64,000 nucleotides of DNA from Cristatella mucedo (taxonomy: Eukaryota > Bryozoa > Phylactolaemata > Cristatellidae): the NCBI GenBank assembly GCA_009760855.2, contig WPIO01000184.1, positions 292,501-356,500 on the forward strand, read 5' to 3'. Positions 1 through 9,334 of the stretch are shown here, one piece after another. Numbering within the stretch: position 1 is the first letter of the stretch; every line of letters begins with the position of its first letter. A program made the position numbers and the translations under genes. The notes under the pieces were generated by a model, which was not told the origin of the DNA, made no database searches, and worked only from the letters and a program-made list of their open reading frames with translations.

Positions 1-141
1 GATTTTGTAGCTCATCTTAAGCCTCTGAACGTCTTCAGGAACCTGCTTTCTCCTTCCTTCCCTTCCTCATCTCGAAGCTACTTTGATGCTGTTGTCGTCT
101 AGCCACGTGGGACATATGGTTATTTGTCTGAAGATGTCCTA

Positions 142-328
142 GGGTGATGGCACACTAGGTAAGGTGGTCGCTTTCACGACCTTGGGACCGAGGTCGTGGG
201 TTCAATTCCTGCGGCGGGTGGTCCTTTCTCGCCACTGCAAGCGTCGGTGATAGCCGTAAAGGCTCTTCTGTCGCTACACAAAAAGAGGCTGTTCAATCAG
301 CTAGGATTTATTTTATTTATTTATTTAT
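142..328 (+). repeat. SINE-1 copy, tRNA-derived
   Basis: This is a tRNA-like head with an A-box-like word TGGCACACTAGGT at 148-160 and a B-box-like word GGTTCAATTCC at 199-209. An unrelated body and an (ATTT)n tail follow. Four other copies or fragments occur in the window (19481, 20345, 27813, 56154) and a 3' piece lies at 8900. The shared order of A box, B box, body and A/T-rich tail is what defines a tRNA-derived SINE. It is not a tRNA gene because no cloverleaf is maintained. Confidence 0.8.
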
Positions 329-329
329 A

Positions 330-1000
330 GGGTGTCTTGGTTGGTGTTTGCAGCAGACACTTTATCTTCACGAGTTCCGGCCGTCAACGGACTCAGTGGC
401 AGACTTTTAACTAGTCAGCATTAAAAAACGTGCTGTTTGACCAGCTAGCTTGAATTATAACTAATGACTAACGCAATTAAAACAAGCATCTGCCTGATGA
501 CTAACTCTACTCACCTAAAGGCTGTCATCAAATGGTCAGATTTGGCAGAAAAGATGTCATGCATGGGGTTGATTACTTTAGTGAAAATAGTATCCTACTC
601 TTGCATAGCATACCAGGTATTATAACCCAAGACATTTATGTAGACATTCAGATGACCTTCATTTAAACCAATATTCAGTAAGTAGGATTCTAGTTCATCG
701 GCAGTGTATGTACTCGATTATATTTTCTAACACTATAGCGATCAAAAATATACTGCCCCTAATCCAACTATTCTGTGGCAATTTATCCAAGTTAGGCTTG
801 CCTAAGTTCCTGTTACAGAGTGCTGATGCAATGCTTTTGATATGCGAATCTGCTAATATGCTTTTTAAACACTATTAAGAAGCCAGGGTTAACCCTATTG
901 CTATTCGTATGAAAGACTTGTCAAGCTTTGCTTGAAATGAATCGAAAAGCACTGCCAGCCAGCAAGGTACTTATGCTTGAGCAGACTTGACAGAGGTGGG
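330..1000. other. ZNF1 upstream flank, otherwise unassigned
   Basis: No gene is seen. From about 880 the sequence resembles, in the sense direction of the gene, the DNA upstream of ZNF2 (25011-25270) and ZNF3 (48713-48965). A shared word is AAAGACTTGTCAAGCTT at about 913. The zinc-finger copies therefore duplicated together with their flank. The region 330-880 is AT-rich single-copy-looking sequence in which I see nothing. Confidence 0.4.
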
Positions 1001-1356
1001 ACTTGAGGTGTTTGCATGTATGGTTGTGTGCGTGCATGCGTGCATGTGTTTGTGCAACATTATCTTCAGTGAAAAAATTCCTTAGTTTAGGGCACCTTTA
1101 TTTTGTTACTCCACTGATTGCCAGCTCTGTCAAAGGTGTTACCATTGTTTGTAAAATCATAGCCACATGGACCGACAGCTTGGCAAGCGACCTGCTGGCT
1201 AACGGTGGGCCCCCTCACCTTGATTTCATGTCCTGGCATGTTAACTCTGCATTGTTCTACTCGACGACATGCCCTGCTGGAGTCAGTTCATGCTGGGGCG
1301 GGCAGTGGCAGCTCCTGCAGCGCCTAGCACACGCCCCCTTCATCGTTGCAGCTGCC

Positions 1357-2508
1357 ATGCACTCAGCCGCGCCTCAGAGCAAAGAGGAGCCGCAGCATCC
1401 ATATGAGCAGCAGGTTGCGGATGCCGACAAGGTGATAGGGCACACAGCGATCGCTCACCCCTCTCCTGCTCCTCTGCACTCTCATGGTGACAGCGGGGAG
1501 GTGATCGAGCAGTCGAATGGCCACGCGATCGAGGCTCTCCAGCACCAGAAGCAGAGGCCGGTGCATATGTGCGACCAGTGCAGCAAGCCGTATTACACCC
1601 TCAAGGGCCTGAGGCGACACATGCTTGTGCACTCGGGCAAAAAGCTGCTCACGGGCGAACAGCTGCACATATGTGATTTGTGCGGTCAGCTGTTTAGTTC
1701 AAAAGGTACTCTGACCCGCCACCAGGCTCTGCACACTGGCGAAAAGCCACACGAGTGCCACGTGTGCTCCAAGCGGTTCTTGACAGCTTCTAACCTAAAG
1801 CAACACTTGCTTGTGCATACAGATGAGAAGCCGTACGCTTGCGATTCATGCGGCATGCGGTTCAGTTTAAAATCCTATTTGCGAACCCACCAGCTGTGGC
1901 ACACGGGTGTGAAGCCGCACGCCTGTGCCACGTGTGGCCAGATGTTTACTTATAAAAGCTCTTTGCACCGCCACCAGCAGCAGCACTCAGCAAGACACGG
2001 TGAAACCCCCAACGTTTGCCAGGTGTGCGGCAAACATTTCAAGAGCCGGTGTGGCCTGAAGGAACACTTGCCATTGCACATGGACGAGAAGCCGCATGCC
2101 TGCAACACATGCGGCAAGCAGTTCCTGTCACTCGGTAACCTGAATCAACACTTGCTGTTGCACACGGATAAGAAGCCATACATATGCCAGATGTGCGGCA
2201 AACGGTTCAAGAGGCGCGATCACTTAAAGCAACACTTGCTGTCGCACACGGGCGAGAAGTCACATGCCTGCAGCACTTGCGGTAAATTGTTTAATGCTAG
2301 TAGCGCTTTGCGTCGACACCTGCGGCGGCACGCCGGTGACAAGCCGCACGAGTGCCTCGTGTGCGGCATGCGGTTTGTAATGCACGCTGGCCTAAAGCAG
2401 CACTTGCTCACGCACACGGGCGAGAAGCCGTACGCTTGTAAAACGTGCGGAAAGCGGTTCAACAGTTCATTCAGCTGTAGCCGGCACCAACGAATGCACT
2501 CCGGCTAA
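1357..2508 (+). CDS. C2H2 zinc-finger protein, 11 fingers (ZNF1)
   Basis: Predicted 383-residue nuclear DNA-binding protein. Residues 1-71 are a finger-free N-terminus with no recognisable KRAB, ZAD or BTB domain. Eleven C2H2 fingers (Cx2C...Hx3H) then run from residue 72 to 381, mostly joined by TGEKP-like linkers. The frame is open from 1003, but the ATG at 1357 is preferred. It is the only start shared with ZNF3 and the ZNF2 pseudogene (MH..xPxSK), and the frames upstream of it differ between copies. The linker after finger 1 is unusually long (SGKKLLTGEQLH). The protein stops two residues after finger 11. Sequence after the stop is homologous to the last finger and tail of ZNF3, so this copy seems to have been shortened. 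Poly-ZNF proteins usually bind DNA as transcription factors; the target is unknown. Confidence 0.85.
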   Translation: MHSAAPQSKEEPQHPYEQQVADADKVIGHTAIAHPSPAPLHSHGDSGEVIEQSNGHAIEALQHQKQRPVHMCDQCSKPYYTLKGLRRHMLVHSGKKLLTGEQLHICDLCGQLFSSKGTLTRHQALHTGEKPHECHVCSKRFLTASNLKQHLLVHTDEKPYACDSCGMRFSLKSYLRTHQLWHTGVKPHACATCGQMFTYKSSLHRHQQQHSARHGETPNVCQVCGKHFKSRCGLKEHLPLHMDEKPHACNTCGKQFLSLGNLNQHLLLHTDKKPYICQMCGKRFKRRDHLKQHLLSHTGEKSHACSTCGKLFNASSALRRHLRRHAGDKPHECLVCGMRFVMHAGLKQHLLTHTGEKPYACKTCGKRFNSSFSCSRHQRMHSG

Positions 2509-2727
2509 ATGCCTAACACATGCGACAAGTACAACAACCCAGGTAATCTAGGGAGGCATCGATGCAGCAACCCGGCAATCGGTGTGGCACATGGTCAGCT
2601 GTATTGCAGATGCCTGCAGCCAGGCACCCGAGCGAGGTGCAGCTCGTGCACGACCGAGGCGGTAGCTGGTCCAAGGACGTCAGTGTCGAGAATCAGTGCC
2701 TCAAACTTTCTAGTCGGCACAAGCTAG
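2509..2727 (+). pseudogene. Relic of the lost C-terminal finger of ZNF1
   Basis: Directly after the TAA of ZNF1 the same frame continues open for 72 codons. It includes CDKYNNPGNLGRHRC, which lines up with the last finger and tail of ZNF3 (RGNLRRHQRLH...GQLC). The finger has lost its second cysteine and its histidine spacing. The simplest reading is that a stop codon removed a twelfth finger and the exposed region then decayed into 3' UTR. Further on (about 2600-2750) the sequence matches the 3' flank of the ZNF4 relic at 34180-34340. Confidence 0.5.
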
Positions 2728-3507
2728 CAGCCTCTGCATGCACGTGGCCAGCTGAAGCTTGTTTTTATGCTGCCTAACTCGTGATTGTGACTAGCGTTTC
2801 CTAATTATTGCAGCTCTTTATGTTAAATTGTAAATGTAAATTGTAAGTGTAAATTTTCTCAATACACCTAATTTGGCTTGGCTATGTAGCATGTCAAATT
2901 TGTGCGATGCGAAAAAGCCTGGAGCTTGATTTTACTTCACCAGTCTTGACGTCAGTGAATGGAAGCTAAAACCTGCATATGTAGCACCATATGTGCTTCG
3001 TTCATGTGAATAGGCCTTGTTTGATTGAATGGCTAATGCTGTCGGTATCTTTAACTTTTCAGCATTCCCTTTTAACTGCCAAGGAAAAGATTTAAAACGA
3101 ACTAATGAGTGCTTTGCAAATGTCTTAGTGTAGGCATCCTCGAGCTGTCTACTGCCAAAGTATGTGAAGATGTGGTTCTACTCTACTCTCCTCTCCTGCT
3201 TTGCTGCCTCCGGACTATACTCGGGATGTATCTGCTGACGATTCTGACTGGAGCAGTGTAATGCCTGACAGGCGAGTTGATGCACAAGCTGAGTGAGCAT
3301 TGAATGCTGAGGGCAACCGCAAAGTGCTGTAATTGACTAGAGAGCATTAAGCTGGGATACAAGCGTTTCGAGCATGCAAACAGCTAACAAGCCTGTGCCA
3401 GTGACTCGCTCTCGTATGATTGAGCTCCAAAGGCTCGGCCCTGCCCAGGCCCACCCGACTGCCACTAGCAAAGTGTAAATTTAATCAAGCAAGGAAACTG
3501 CATGTTT
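2728..3507. other. ZNF1 3' flank, unassigned
   Basis: Likely 3' UTR and flank of ZNF1. No canonical AATAAA is seen; an AATACA variant lies at about 2860. No other gene or repeat is recognised. Confidence 0.3.
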
Positions 3508-4105
3508 GATAAAAACCAACTTACTGATTATGGGCGAACCACGTATGATTCAGAAACTGGAAAGTTTAGTGCTCGAAATCAGTTCTACCAGCGTACGTCC
3601 TGTTGAATCTGCACGAAATTTAGGCTTCTTAAGTGACCATTAATTGAACGACCAGATGCATTACCTTCAAGTTCTGTCACCAACTTTTAGGTCTCTTAGT
3701 TCTTTGGCTCCAGCCTACCTATCAGTTCCACTGGCTAAGCATCCGAGCACTTGCTTTTTGTAATCTAATCGCATACCTCTACCTCATGCGAAACTCAAAT
3801 CCTATGGAGACTGCCTTTAGTTGTTTTTCTCCCAAAGCTCTCTGATCTCACTTCCGATTTGCATCAAGACATCTGACTTGGCCGCATTTAAAAATAATAA
3901 TGTTAAAGTGTCCTCAGAGAACCAAATCTCTTTCTAGGCACTTTACATATGCTGCAAACAGAAATGGAAAAGGCATCTATTTATGACATGTAATGGGTCT
4001 GTGAGACTCGTCCTTTACGTGCAGACACTGCATGCTGCCACTAACCATATTTGCATGCTGACCACGTGCATGTGATACCTAACCTTATGATGACCCTGCT
4101 CACAC
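3508..4105 (+). mobile_element. LINE family A, C-terminal RT/3' UTR fragment
   Basis: Decayed copy of the window's main LINE. It runs from the post-YADD region (ESARNLG-like codons near 3605) through the LAPAYLS and KSFGD-like C-terminus into the 3' UTR words GCATGCTGCCACTAACC. It is interrupted by an opposite-strand LINE A tail at 3893-3966. Many stops and indels show it is not coding. Confidence 0.75.
3893..3966 (-). mobile_element. LINE A 3' tail nested in another LINE A copy
   Basis: Only the 3' hairpin end is present (AAAGTG...GGCACTTT words) with a short (TAA)n. It splits the C-terminal end of the plus-strand copy at 3508-4105, which resumes with the words for the end of the ORF and 3' UTR. 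Confidence 0.7.
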
Positions 4106-4821
4106 TTTCTTAACACGTCCAGTAACAGCACTTCCGTTTTCTTCGACATTGTATAAAGACGTGGAACTGCTTTGACTTGGTCCATACATTGTTGGCATCC
4201 CGTCTTGATTTTGTAACTCACTGTTTGCTGAACTACCGGCCTCTTCAATCGATCGCTTACACCTTGTGCAAAAACACTGCAGACTGTATACATAGGAACA
4301 TTACTTAGTGTTTGGTGTTTTCGGCTGTCAAAATCTCAGTATGGTTTAAATTTGTGATTTGTGTAATGAATAACAAAGAAGTATACACCGTAAATTTAAA
4401 ACCACAAGAACTAGCATGGTATAGGTATACATATTTTGCTTTTTATCGCTGGGGGCGAGATAAGCCGATTTGAGACAAAATCAAGCTCTGACAATCGATC
4501 GATGCAACACGCCTGAACGTTGACATGCCGCTGCTTTAACAGTAATCCCGAAATTTACCCTATACCTTTTCTAACTGCGTTTGCACTACCGACTTAGCCC
4601 TTAAATCAATACCGATTTCAAACCGCTTTTCCTCTGGTTTGAGGGGGTCACTACGTCACCACATTTTGAGAGGAGAAGTTAAATCTGAGGACCGTCAAGA
4701 AAGTGAGTCAGCTTCTAGTTACGGGCTTATAGTTGGACCAGCCGACCAATCAAAACTTTGGGACGCGTCTGGTGTAACCGCTTGCGAGATAGAATCAGCC
4801 TACCACTGAACGATAAAGTTT
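4106..4821. other. Unassigned intergenic sequence
   Basis: Mixed-composition sequence with no ORF, repeat or RNA I can support. Confidence 0.3.
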
Positions 4822-4829
4822 ATCTAGGC

Positions 4830-5025
4830 CAGCAGTTGTCAACGTGTGGGTCGCGACATCTTTGGGTGTCGAACGACCCTTTCACAGGGGTTGCCTAAGA
4901 CCATCGGAAAACACGCATCTTCAAATTTCGCACACAATAATTTTACGGTTGGGGTCGCCACGACGGGAGGAATCGCATGCCACGACACTACAGTGTCGTG
5001 GCATTAGGAATGTTGAGAACCATCG
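4830..5025 (+). mobile_element. hAT MITE of the Charlie/SPIN/URR1 type
   Basis: A 196-bp non-autonomous DNA transposon. It is flanked by a perfect 8-bp target duplication, ATCTAGGC at 4822-4829 and 5026-5033; 8 bp is the hAT hallmark and the CTAG core is typical. The ends are imperfect inverted repeats, CAGCAGTTGTCAAC on the left and the complement of GTTGAGAACCATCG on the right. Internal words such as GTGGGTCGCGAC, CTTTCACAGGGGT and CCTAAGACCATCGGAAAACAC on the left, and AATAATTTTACGGTTGGGG and GGCATTAGGAA on the right, match what I remember of SPIN and rodent URR1 consensus ends. It has no coding capacity. A 12-bp-arm palindrome lies inside the right end. Confidence 0.85.
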
Positions 5026-5033
5026 ATCTAGGC

Positions 5034-5348
5034 ATTCAGTGCAAGTCCCATTTTATGAGATGTCTAACAGCCCTGGCAGTAGAAATTTTTTTTAGGACGA
5101 CGGGCTACCGGTGGCGTACCGAAGGGTGACATACAGGTATGTCCCTGGCCATCGATCGGGGGTGAAGCATCCGGGTGGGTGGAAGGTGCCAAAATAAGCG
5201 CCTAATACTGGGGGGGGGTGTGTGGTGGGTGCCATCTATGTAACCGTCCCCGGCGCGCGATATCTAGAGACACTGCGGGGGCTATTATCTATAGCCCAGT
5301 CATTCAAGTGGAGCCGGCCGCGAAAGTGCCTAATGATTTTGCCTGATG
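5034..5348. other. Unassigned, G-rich in part
   Basis: Contains a short G run at about 5211-5218 and GC-rich sequence. No gene or named repeat is seen. Confidence 0.3.
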
Positions 5349-5418
5349 ATAATACGTTTGTATAGCGCCGTCATAGAAGTGAATCTCTCTCTAGGCGTTT
5401 TACAGATGCTCAATAAAA
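5349..5418 (-). mobile_element. Divergent LINE A 3' tail
   Basis: Reads as the reverse of the LINE A hairpin end (TAGCGCCGTCA...CTCTCTAGGCG). Enough mismatches are present to call it an old copy. Confidence 0.5.
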
Positions 5419-5499
5419 ATTATTCGAGCTCGAGTCGGAACGGTTCGGACACTTATTCAATCATCGTGCGATAAAACACCAAATACGAACGTTCCCCTT

Positions 5500-6080
5500 C
5501 CCTGCACAAAGTCGGAAAAGAGACCACGCCGTCGGGCCGAGCGCCTGACGTGACGTCTCGAGACTCGATCGCTCGCCGGCGAACGCGCGCGAGCGAACCG
5601 AACGGACGTCGAGAGTCGCTACGATCGTACGACCGGTGGCGCTAGGGAGCGAGCAGCCCAAAAGGCGCGAGAGAGGTAGATACGCGAGCTCGCGAAATAG
5701 AGGTTCGGCTGGCGTGCGCCCGAGGCCATCTAGGCACTGTGCGGCTGCGAACGCGCGATGTCGGCCGAGGGAGCGACGGTCGTCTGCGTCCTGCCGCGCT
5801 TCCCGACTGTTGGCTGGGCGCAGCTGCCGCTGTGAGGCTGCGGCGGTGCAGCGGCGAGAGATCAGGCCCCCAGTAAGGCCTGGCTGAAACGTCTCGAAAA
5901 ACTACTCGCTCATTCAGGGGTAAGCATCGAGTGCCGGTTTCCGGCCCGCGAGCCCTTCGCCACCGAGCACCCGTCGTCGACGCCGACGGCTCGAGCACGT
6001 CGGAGGCCGGCTGCTTCGCCGGAAAGGCGGTTCGCTACAGTGCTCGCGACGGCAGCGAGTGTGTGAGTGAGTGACTGCAA
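5500..6080. promoter_or_regulatory. CpG-rich island, possible promoter and first exon
   Basis: CpG-dense stretch that contrasts with the AT-rich DNA on both sides. A CRE-like TGACGTCT lies at about 5550. A short plus-strand ORF of 25 codons starts at about 5758. A donor-like CAGGGGTAAGC at about 5916-5926 could end a non-coding first exon. No acceptor or downstream exon was identified, so gene, strand and transcription are unproven. Longer ORFs on both strands here are expected from GC-rich sequence and are not called. Confidence 0.3.
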
Positions 6081-6120
6081 TGCCGGTGCAAGTGGACTCG
6101 ATGCCAAAAAATCACAGACT

Positions 6121-6665
6121 GATAAAACAATATAATAATATAATAAATAAACATATTATGTAATATAATATAATATAATATAATATAATATAATATAATA
6201 TAATATAATATAATATAATATAATAAATATGTTAATATAATATAATATAATATAATAAATAAATATATTATGTAATATAATATAATATAATATAGTAATA
6301 TAATTATAATATAATATAATTATAATATAATATAACATAATATGATGTAATATAATATAATAATATAATATAATAATATAATTATAATATAATATAATAT
6401 AATATAATTATAATATAATATAATATAATATAATATAATTATAATATAATATAATATAACATAATATGACATAATATAACATAATATAACATAATATAAC
6501 ATAACATAACATAATATAACATAATATAATATGATATAATATAATATAATATAATATAATAGTATAATTATAATATAATTATAATATAATATAATAGTAT
6601 AATTTTAATATAATATAATAGTATAATTTTAATATAATATAATATAATATAATATAATATAATAT
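6121..6665. repeat. (TATAA)n pentanucleotide microsatellite
   Basis: About 545 bp of nearly pure TATAA/TTATA units with scattered substitutions. It abuts LINE A sequence at 6671-6713 at the position where the LINE 3' tail repeat would be, so it may have grown from a LINE tail. All ORFs inside are artefacts. Confidence 0.9.
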
Positions 6666-6712
6666 ATAATAAAGATAATAAAACTTTGATAACAATCGGA
6701 ACAACAATCGGA

Positions 6713-6800
6713 TTGAAAACAATCGGAGAACCCAATCTGTTCCTAGGCACTTTACATTTACTGCAATGCAAAGGAAGCACGATCGATTGGTTAGTGGTAG
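6713..6800 (-). mobile_element. LINE A 3' end fragment
   Basis: Short minus-strand copy of the hairpin end and first 3' UTR words (GAACCCAATCTG...GGCACTTTACATTTACTGC), with a second LINE A copy immediately following. Confidence 0.65.
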
Positions 6801-6814
6801 CATGCTATTACAAT

Positions 6815-7312
6815 AATAGTAATGCATTTGATAAAGCACCCTCAGAGAACTCAAACTCTTTCTAGGTGCTTTACATTTGCTGCTACAGAAGCACGTTCGA
6901 ACGATTAGTGGCAGCACGGCCAATACATAACAAGAGTAACAAGGTTAGGGGCAAAATGCGCATGGTCAGCACGCAGAAGCGCATAAAGGACAATTCACAG
7001 GGACTCGATAAATGCTGAGGCAAATAGGTTCGTTTTAAGTTTCTCTTTAAATGCGATAAGACAAGAAATGTCATGACGCAAGTCGGAAGTGAGTTCCAGG
7101 CTTTGCGAGCATATGAACTAAAGGCACCGTCTGCTAAGGATTTGAGGCTTGTACGAGGTATTGGTTAACTGTCGGATTCCAAAAAGCGGGTGGTACGATG
7201 CTAAGCCTGGTGGGAGAGTAGATCTGATGGATAGGCTGAAGCCAAAGAATGAAGGGACCTAAAAGTGAGTGAAAAAATCTCGAAGTCGATGCGCTGCTTG
7301 ACTGGGAAAATC
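6815..7312 (-). mobile_element. LINE A, 3' half
   Basis: Starts at the (TTA)n/hairpin end and runs through the 3' UTR into the C-terminal RT region, ending abruptly after the LINE word for the LPVKQRI stretch. 5'-truncated, with stops. Confidence 0.8.
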
Positions 7313-7956
7313 TTTCCGAAGCTTCGCGCGGCACAGCTTCGGCGCTACAGGCTACGGAAGGGAGACGCCGGACCGGCGTGGGCACGTCTCAACGACCCCA
7401 TTTGATTCACTCTTACAACGAGGCCAATGTCGAGGGCAACGTCCGGCCGCCCTCTTCGTTTGAGTCCGCCTCGAAAAACCTAGGTGGCATCCGCTGATGT
7501 AATAATAATGTAGCCGATTCAACGTTTATGTAGCAGCCGAGAAGCCTCAACAGCTAGCTATATACCCGCCGCTTGCAGTAGATGGCAAACGGTCGCCATC
7601 AGCAGGTCTGACTCAAACCTACGATCTGGTTCGCGCGAAGAGCGAGCGCCTCGCGGGCTTAGATTCGGGAGAATCACACAAGATGTTCGCACGCTCGCGT
7701 ACGAGTCGCACGCCTCTCGAACTACTTTGGAACGAGCCTAGATTCGAAATTCACAGCTGAAGGTCGGCGCACTGAAGGTCATGGCTGCTCACGTCAGCTC
7801 GCGCAGTTTGGGTCGAGCGAGAGTGGCTCCAGAAGTCGCTTCAGTTCGGCAGGGGACTGTATTGGGTTTTAGAAGTTCGGCTGAGCGAGCAGTGACTTCA
7901 GCACTGTCCGGCCACTCGGCTGGACTGTGGTCAGCAAATGCCTTAGGTCCGCCGAC
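7313..7956. other. GC-rich unassigned sequence
   Basis: Becomes CpG-rich from about 7640. Overlapping ORFs on both strands show no recognisable domain. It could be upstream regulatory DNA for the short ORF at 7957. Confidence 0.25.
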
Positions 7957-8076
7957 ATGGAGCACCCGCCAAGTTTCCAGGTGCCATACCACCTCCGCGT
8001 GGCGATGCTGCTCGCCGAAAAGAGGCGACAGTTAGAAGGGCCCGAGCGCGGGAGACTGGCTCAAGACGGCAGCTAA
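7957..8076 (+). CDS. Short ORF in CpG-rich DNA, unknown
   Basis: A 39-codon ORF in a good initiation context (G at -3, G at +4), within the CpG-rich stretch. It is charged toward its end (LAEKRRQLEGPERGRL), which looks more like real protein than the surrounding frames. No family is recognised and no splice donor is evident at its end. It may be a micropeptide, an upstream ORF, a first coding exon or chance. Confidence 0.25.
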   Translation: MEHPPSFQVPYHLRVAMLLAEKRRQLEGPERGRLAQDGS

Positions 8077-8450
8077 GGCAACAAATACCATAAGTAATAG
8101 CATTACCGCCAATGCCATGTGGCTGCAGAATTTTTTTACGGACATCTGGAGCAAAGTTCGCAAGTTTGCTCGCTAGCTTACTCGGCACGTCTAGATCCTG
8201 CACCCAAAGTGACATGCTCGATAAAAAAGGAGCGTAATTTCCGTTTACTGGCCGATCATCACCCATCAGTTCGAGCTCGTTCCGTTGCTACTTCCGGTCG
8301 TGATCTAGGAAAATAAGAGGACTACCTCTACGGCGAACGCTACAAGAGATAGCGAAGCACGTGAGCGCTTATGCGCCCTACCGAAATTTTATCAACACCT
8401 TAGGTCTTGCAGCAGCTAGCAATAAATCGCGGCAGAGCGTAGACGTCAGT

Positions 8451-8476
8451 CAAGGTCACCGGTAAAGGTGACCTTG
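8451..8476. promoter_or_regulatory. Inverted pair of nuclear-receptor-like half sites
   Basis: Perfect 10-bp inverted repeat, CAAGGTCACC and GGTGACCTTG, around a 6-bp loop. Each arm holds AGGTCA. The left arm with its flank reads TCAAGGTCA, the extended half site used by FTZ-F1/NR5A- and ERR-type receptors. An AGACGTCAG word precedes it. It could equally be just a hairpin. Confidence 0.3.
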
Positions 8477-8499
8477 CGACCCCCCTGATCGACCTAAGA

Positions 8500-8899
8500 G
8501 CGTTTCCCGCATTCTTAGTAGAGTCGTCCAATCGAACTCCTATCTTCGACGCGCACTTTGCCTCTATTCGAGTGACCCACAAGGCTGCATGCCCTAGGGA
8601 CTTGGGCCGTCAGCGAGAGGCGTGAAGCAGCTCGCTAAACGGAAGCGGCGCGAGCTCACGTAGGAGCCGCGAGCTCGCGTACGTGCTCGCCAACGAACCC
8701 TTGTTTGGATCGGATCGATGCGGAGGCATCGGTTCGGTCAAAATCAGTGGTCACTTTAGCTCAAGATGATTCCGAAGAGTTTGGTAGAGATGCGTCCAGA
8801 TATCTGTATTCCAAATTACAGTACAATTGTAAAAAGTGAGGGGCTAGTGGCGAAGCTAGATTTCGACAAGCTGTGCGGAAGGTACTTAGGCGATCCTTT
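8500..8899. other. Unassigned, partly CpG-rich
   Basis: CpG-rich words (GAGCTCGCG) at about 8640-8700. No gene seen. Confidence 0.2.
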
Positions 8900-8975
8900 T
8901 TTCCCGCTGCAGGCGGTGGTGACAGCTGTAAAGGCTCTTCTGTCGCCATGCAAAAGGTGCTACTAAATCTGCTAG
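8900..8975 (+). repeat. SINE-1 3' fragment
   Basis: Holds only the SINE-1 body (GGCGGTGGTGACAGC, AAGGCTCTTCTGTCGC) and lacks the tRNA-like head. Confidence 0.6.
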
Positions 8976-9334
8976 TGTGGGCCTTGCATCTGCGAAAGGT
9001 GTCTCCGTTGTCGAGAGCACAAGCCGGGAGTCCCGTAGTTTGGCAGTACTATTCGATTAGTACAACTTCGTGCTACGTTTAGCGTCTTCTATCGCCTGCT
9101 ATAAATTTGATCTATGATTGATTCTCACCGATCCAACGATCCAACTGTATTAAAGTAACATTGATATTTCAGATCGACCAAAGGCAAACAGTTATGTATT
9201 TAGTCTCTTTTTGAATATCTTTATATTAGATCGTGAGTCGGTACCTAGGTTCCAAGCTTAAGAGCACGGTACTGATGGCAAGTCTACAGAATATTTAAAG
9301 TTACTAAGGAATACAAGTAATCAACTACAGTCAG
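8976..9334. other. Unassigned
   Basis: AT-rich sequence in which no gene or repeat is recognised. Confidence 0.2.

Noticed and set aside
148-209. tRNA gene
   Set aside because: A and B boxes are present, but no cloverleaf or anticodon stem is kept and the unit is dispersed with a body and tail, so it is a SINE head.
1003-1356. N-terminal extension of ZNF1
   Set aside because: The open frame continues upstream, but the paralogues do not keep this frame and it begins in TG-rich sequence. The shared ATG at 1357 is the better start.
5642-5998. 118-codon minus-strand Arg/Ser-rich ORF in the CpG island
   Set aside because: Overlapping ORFs on both strands are expected from GC-rich DNA; no domain or splice context supports it.
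6156-6923. Several minus-strand ORFs rich in Tyr/Ile/Leu
   Set aside because: Translation of the TATAA microsatellite and adjoining LINE tail.
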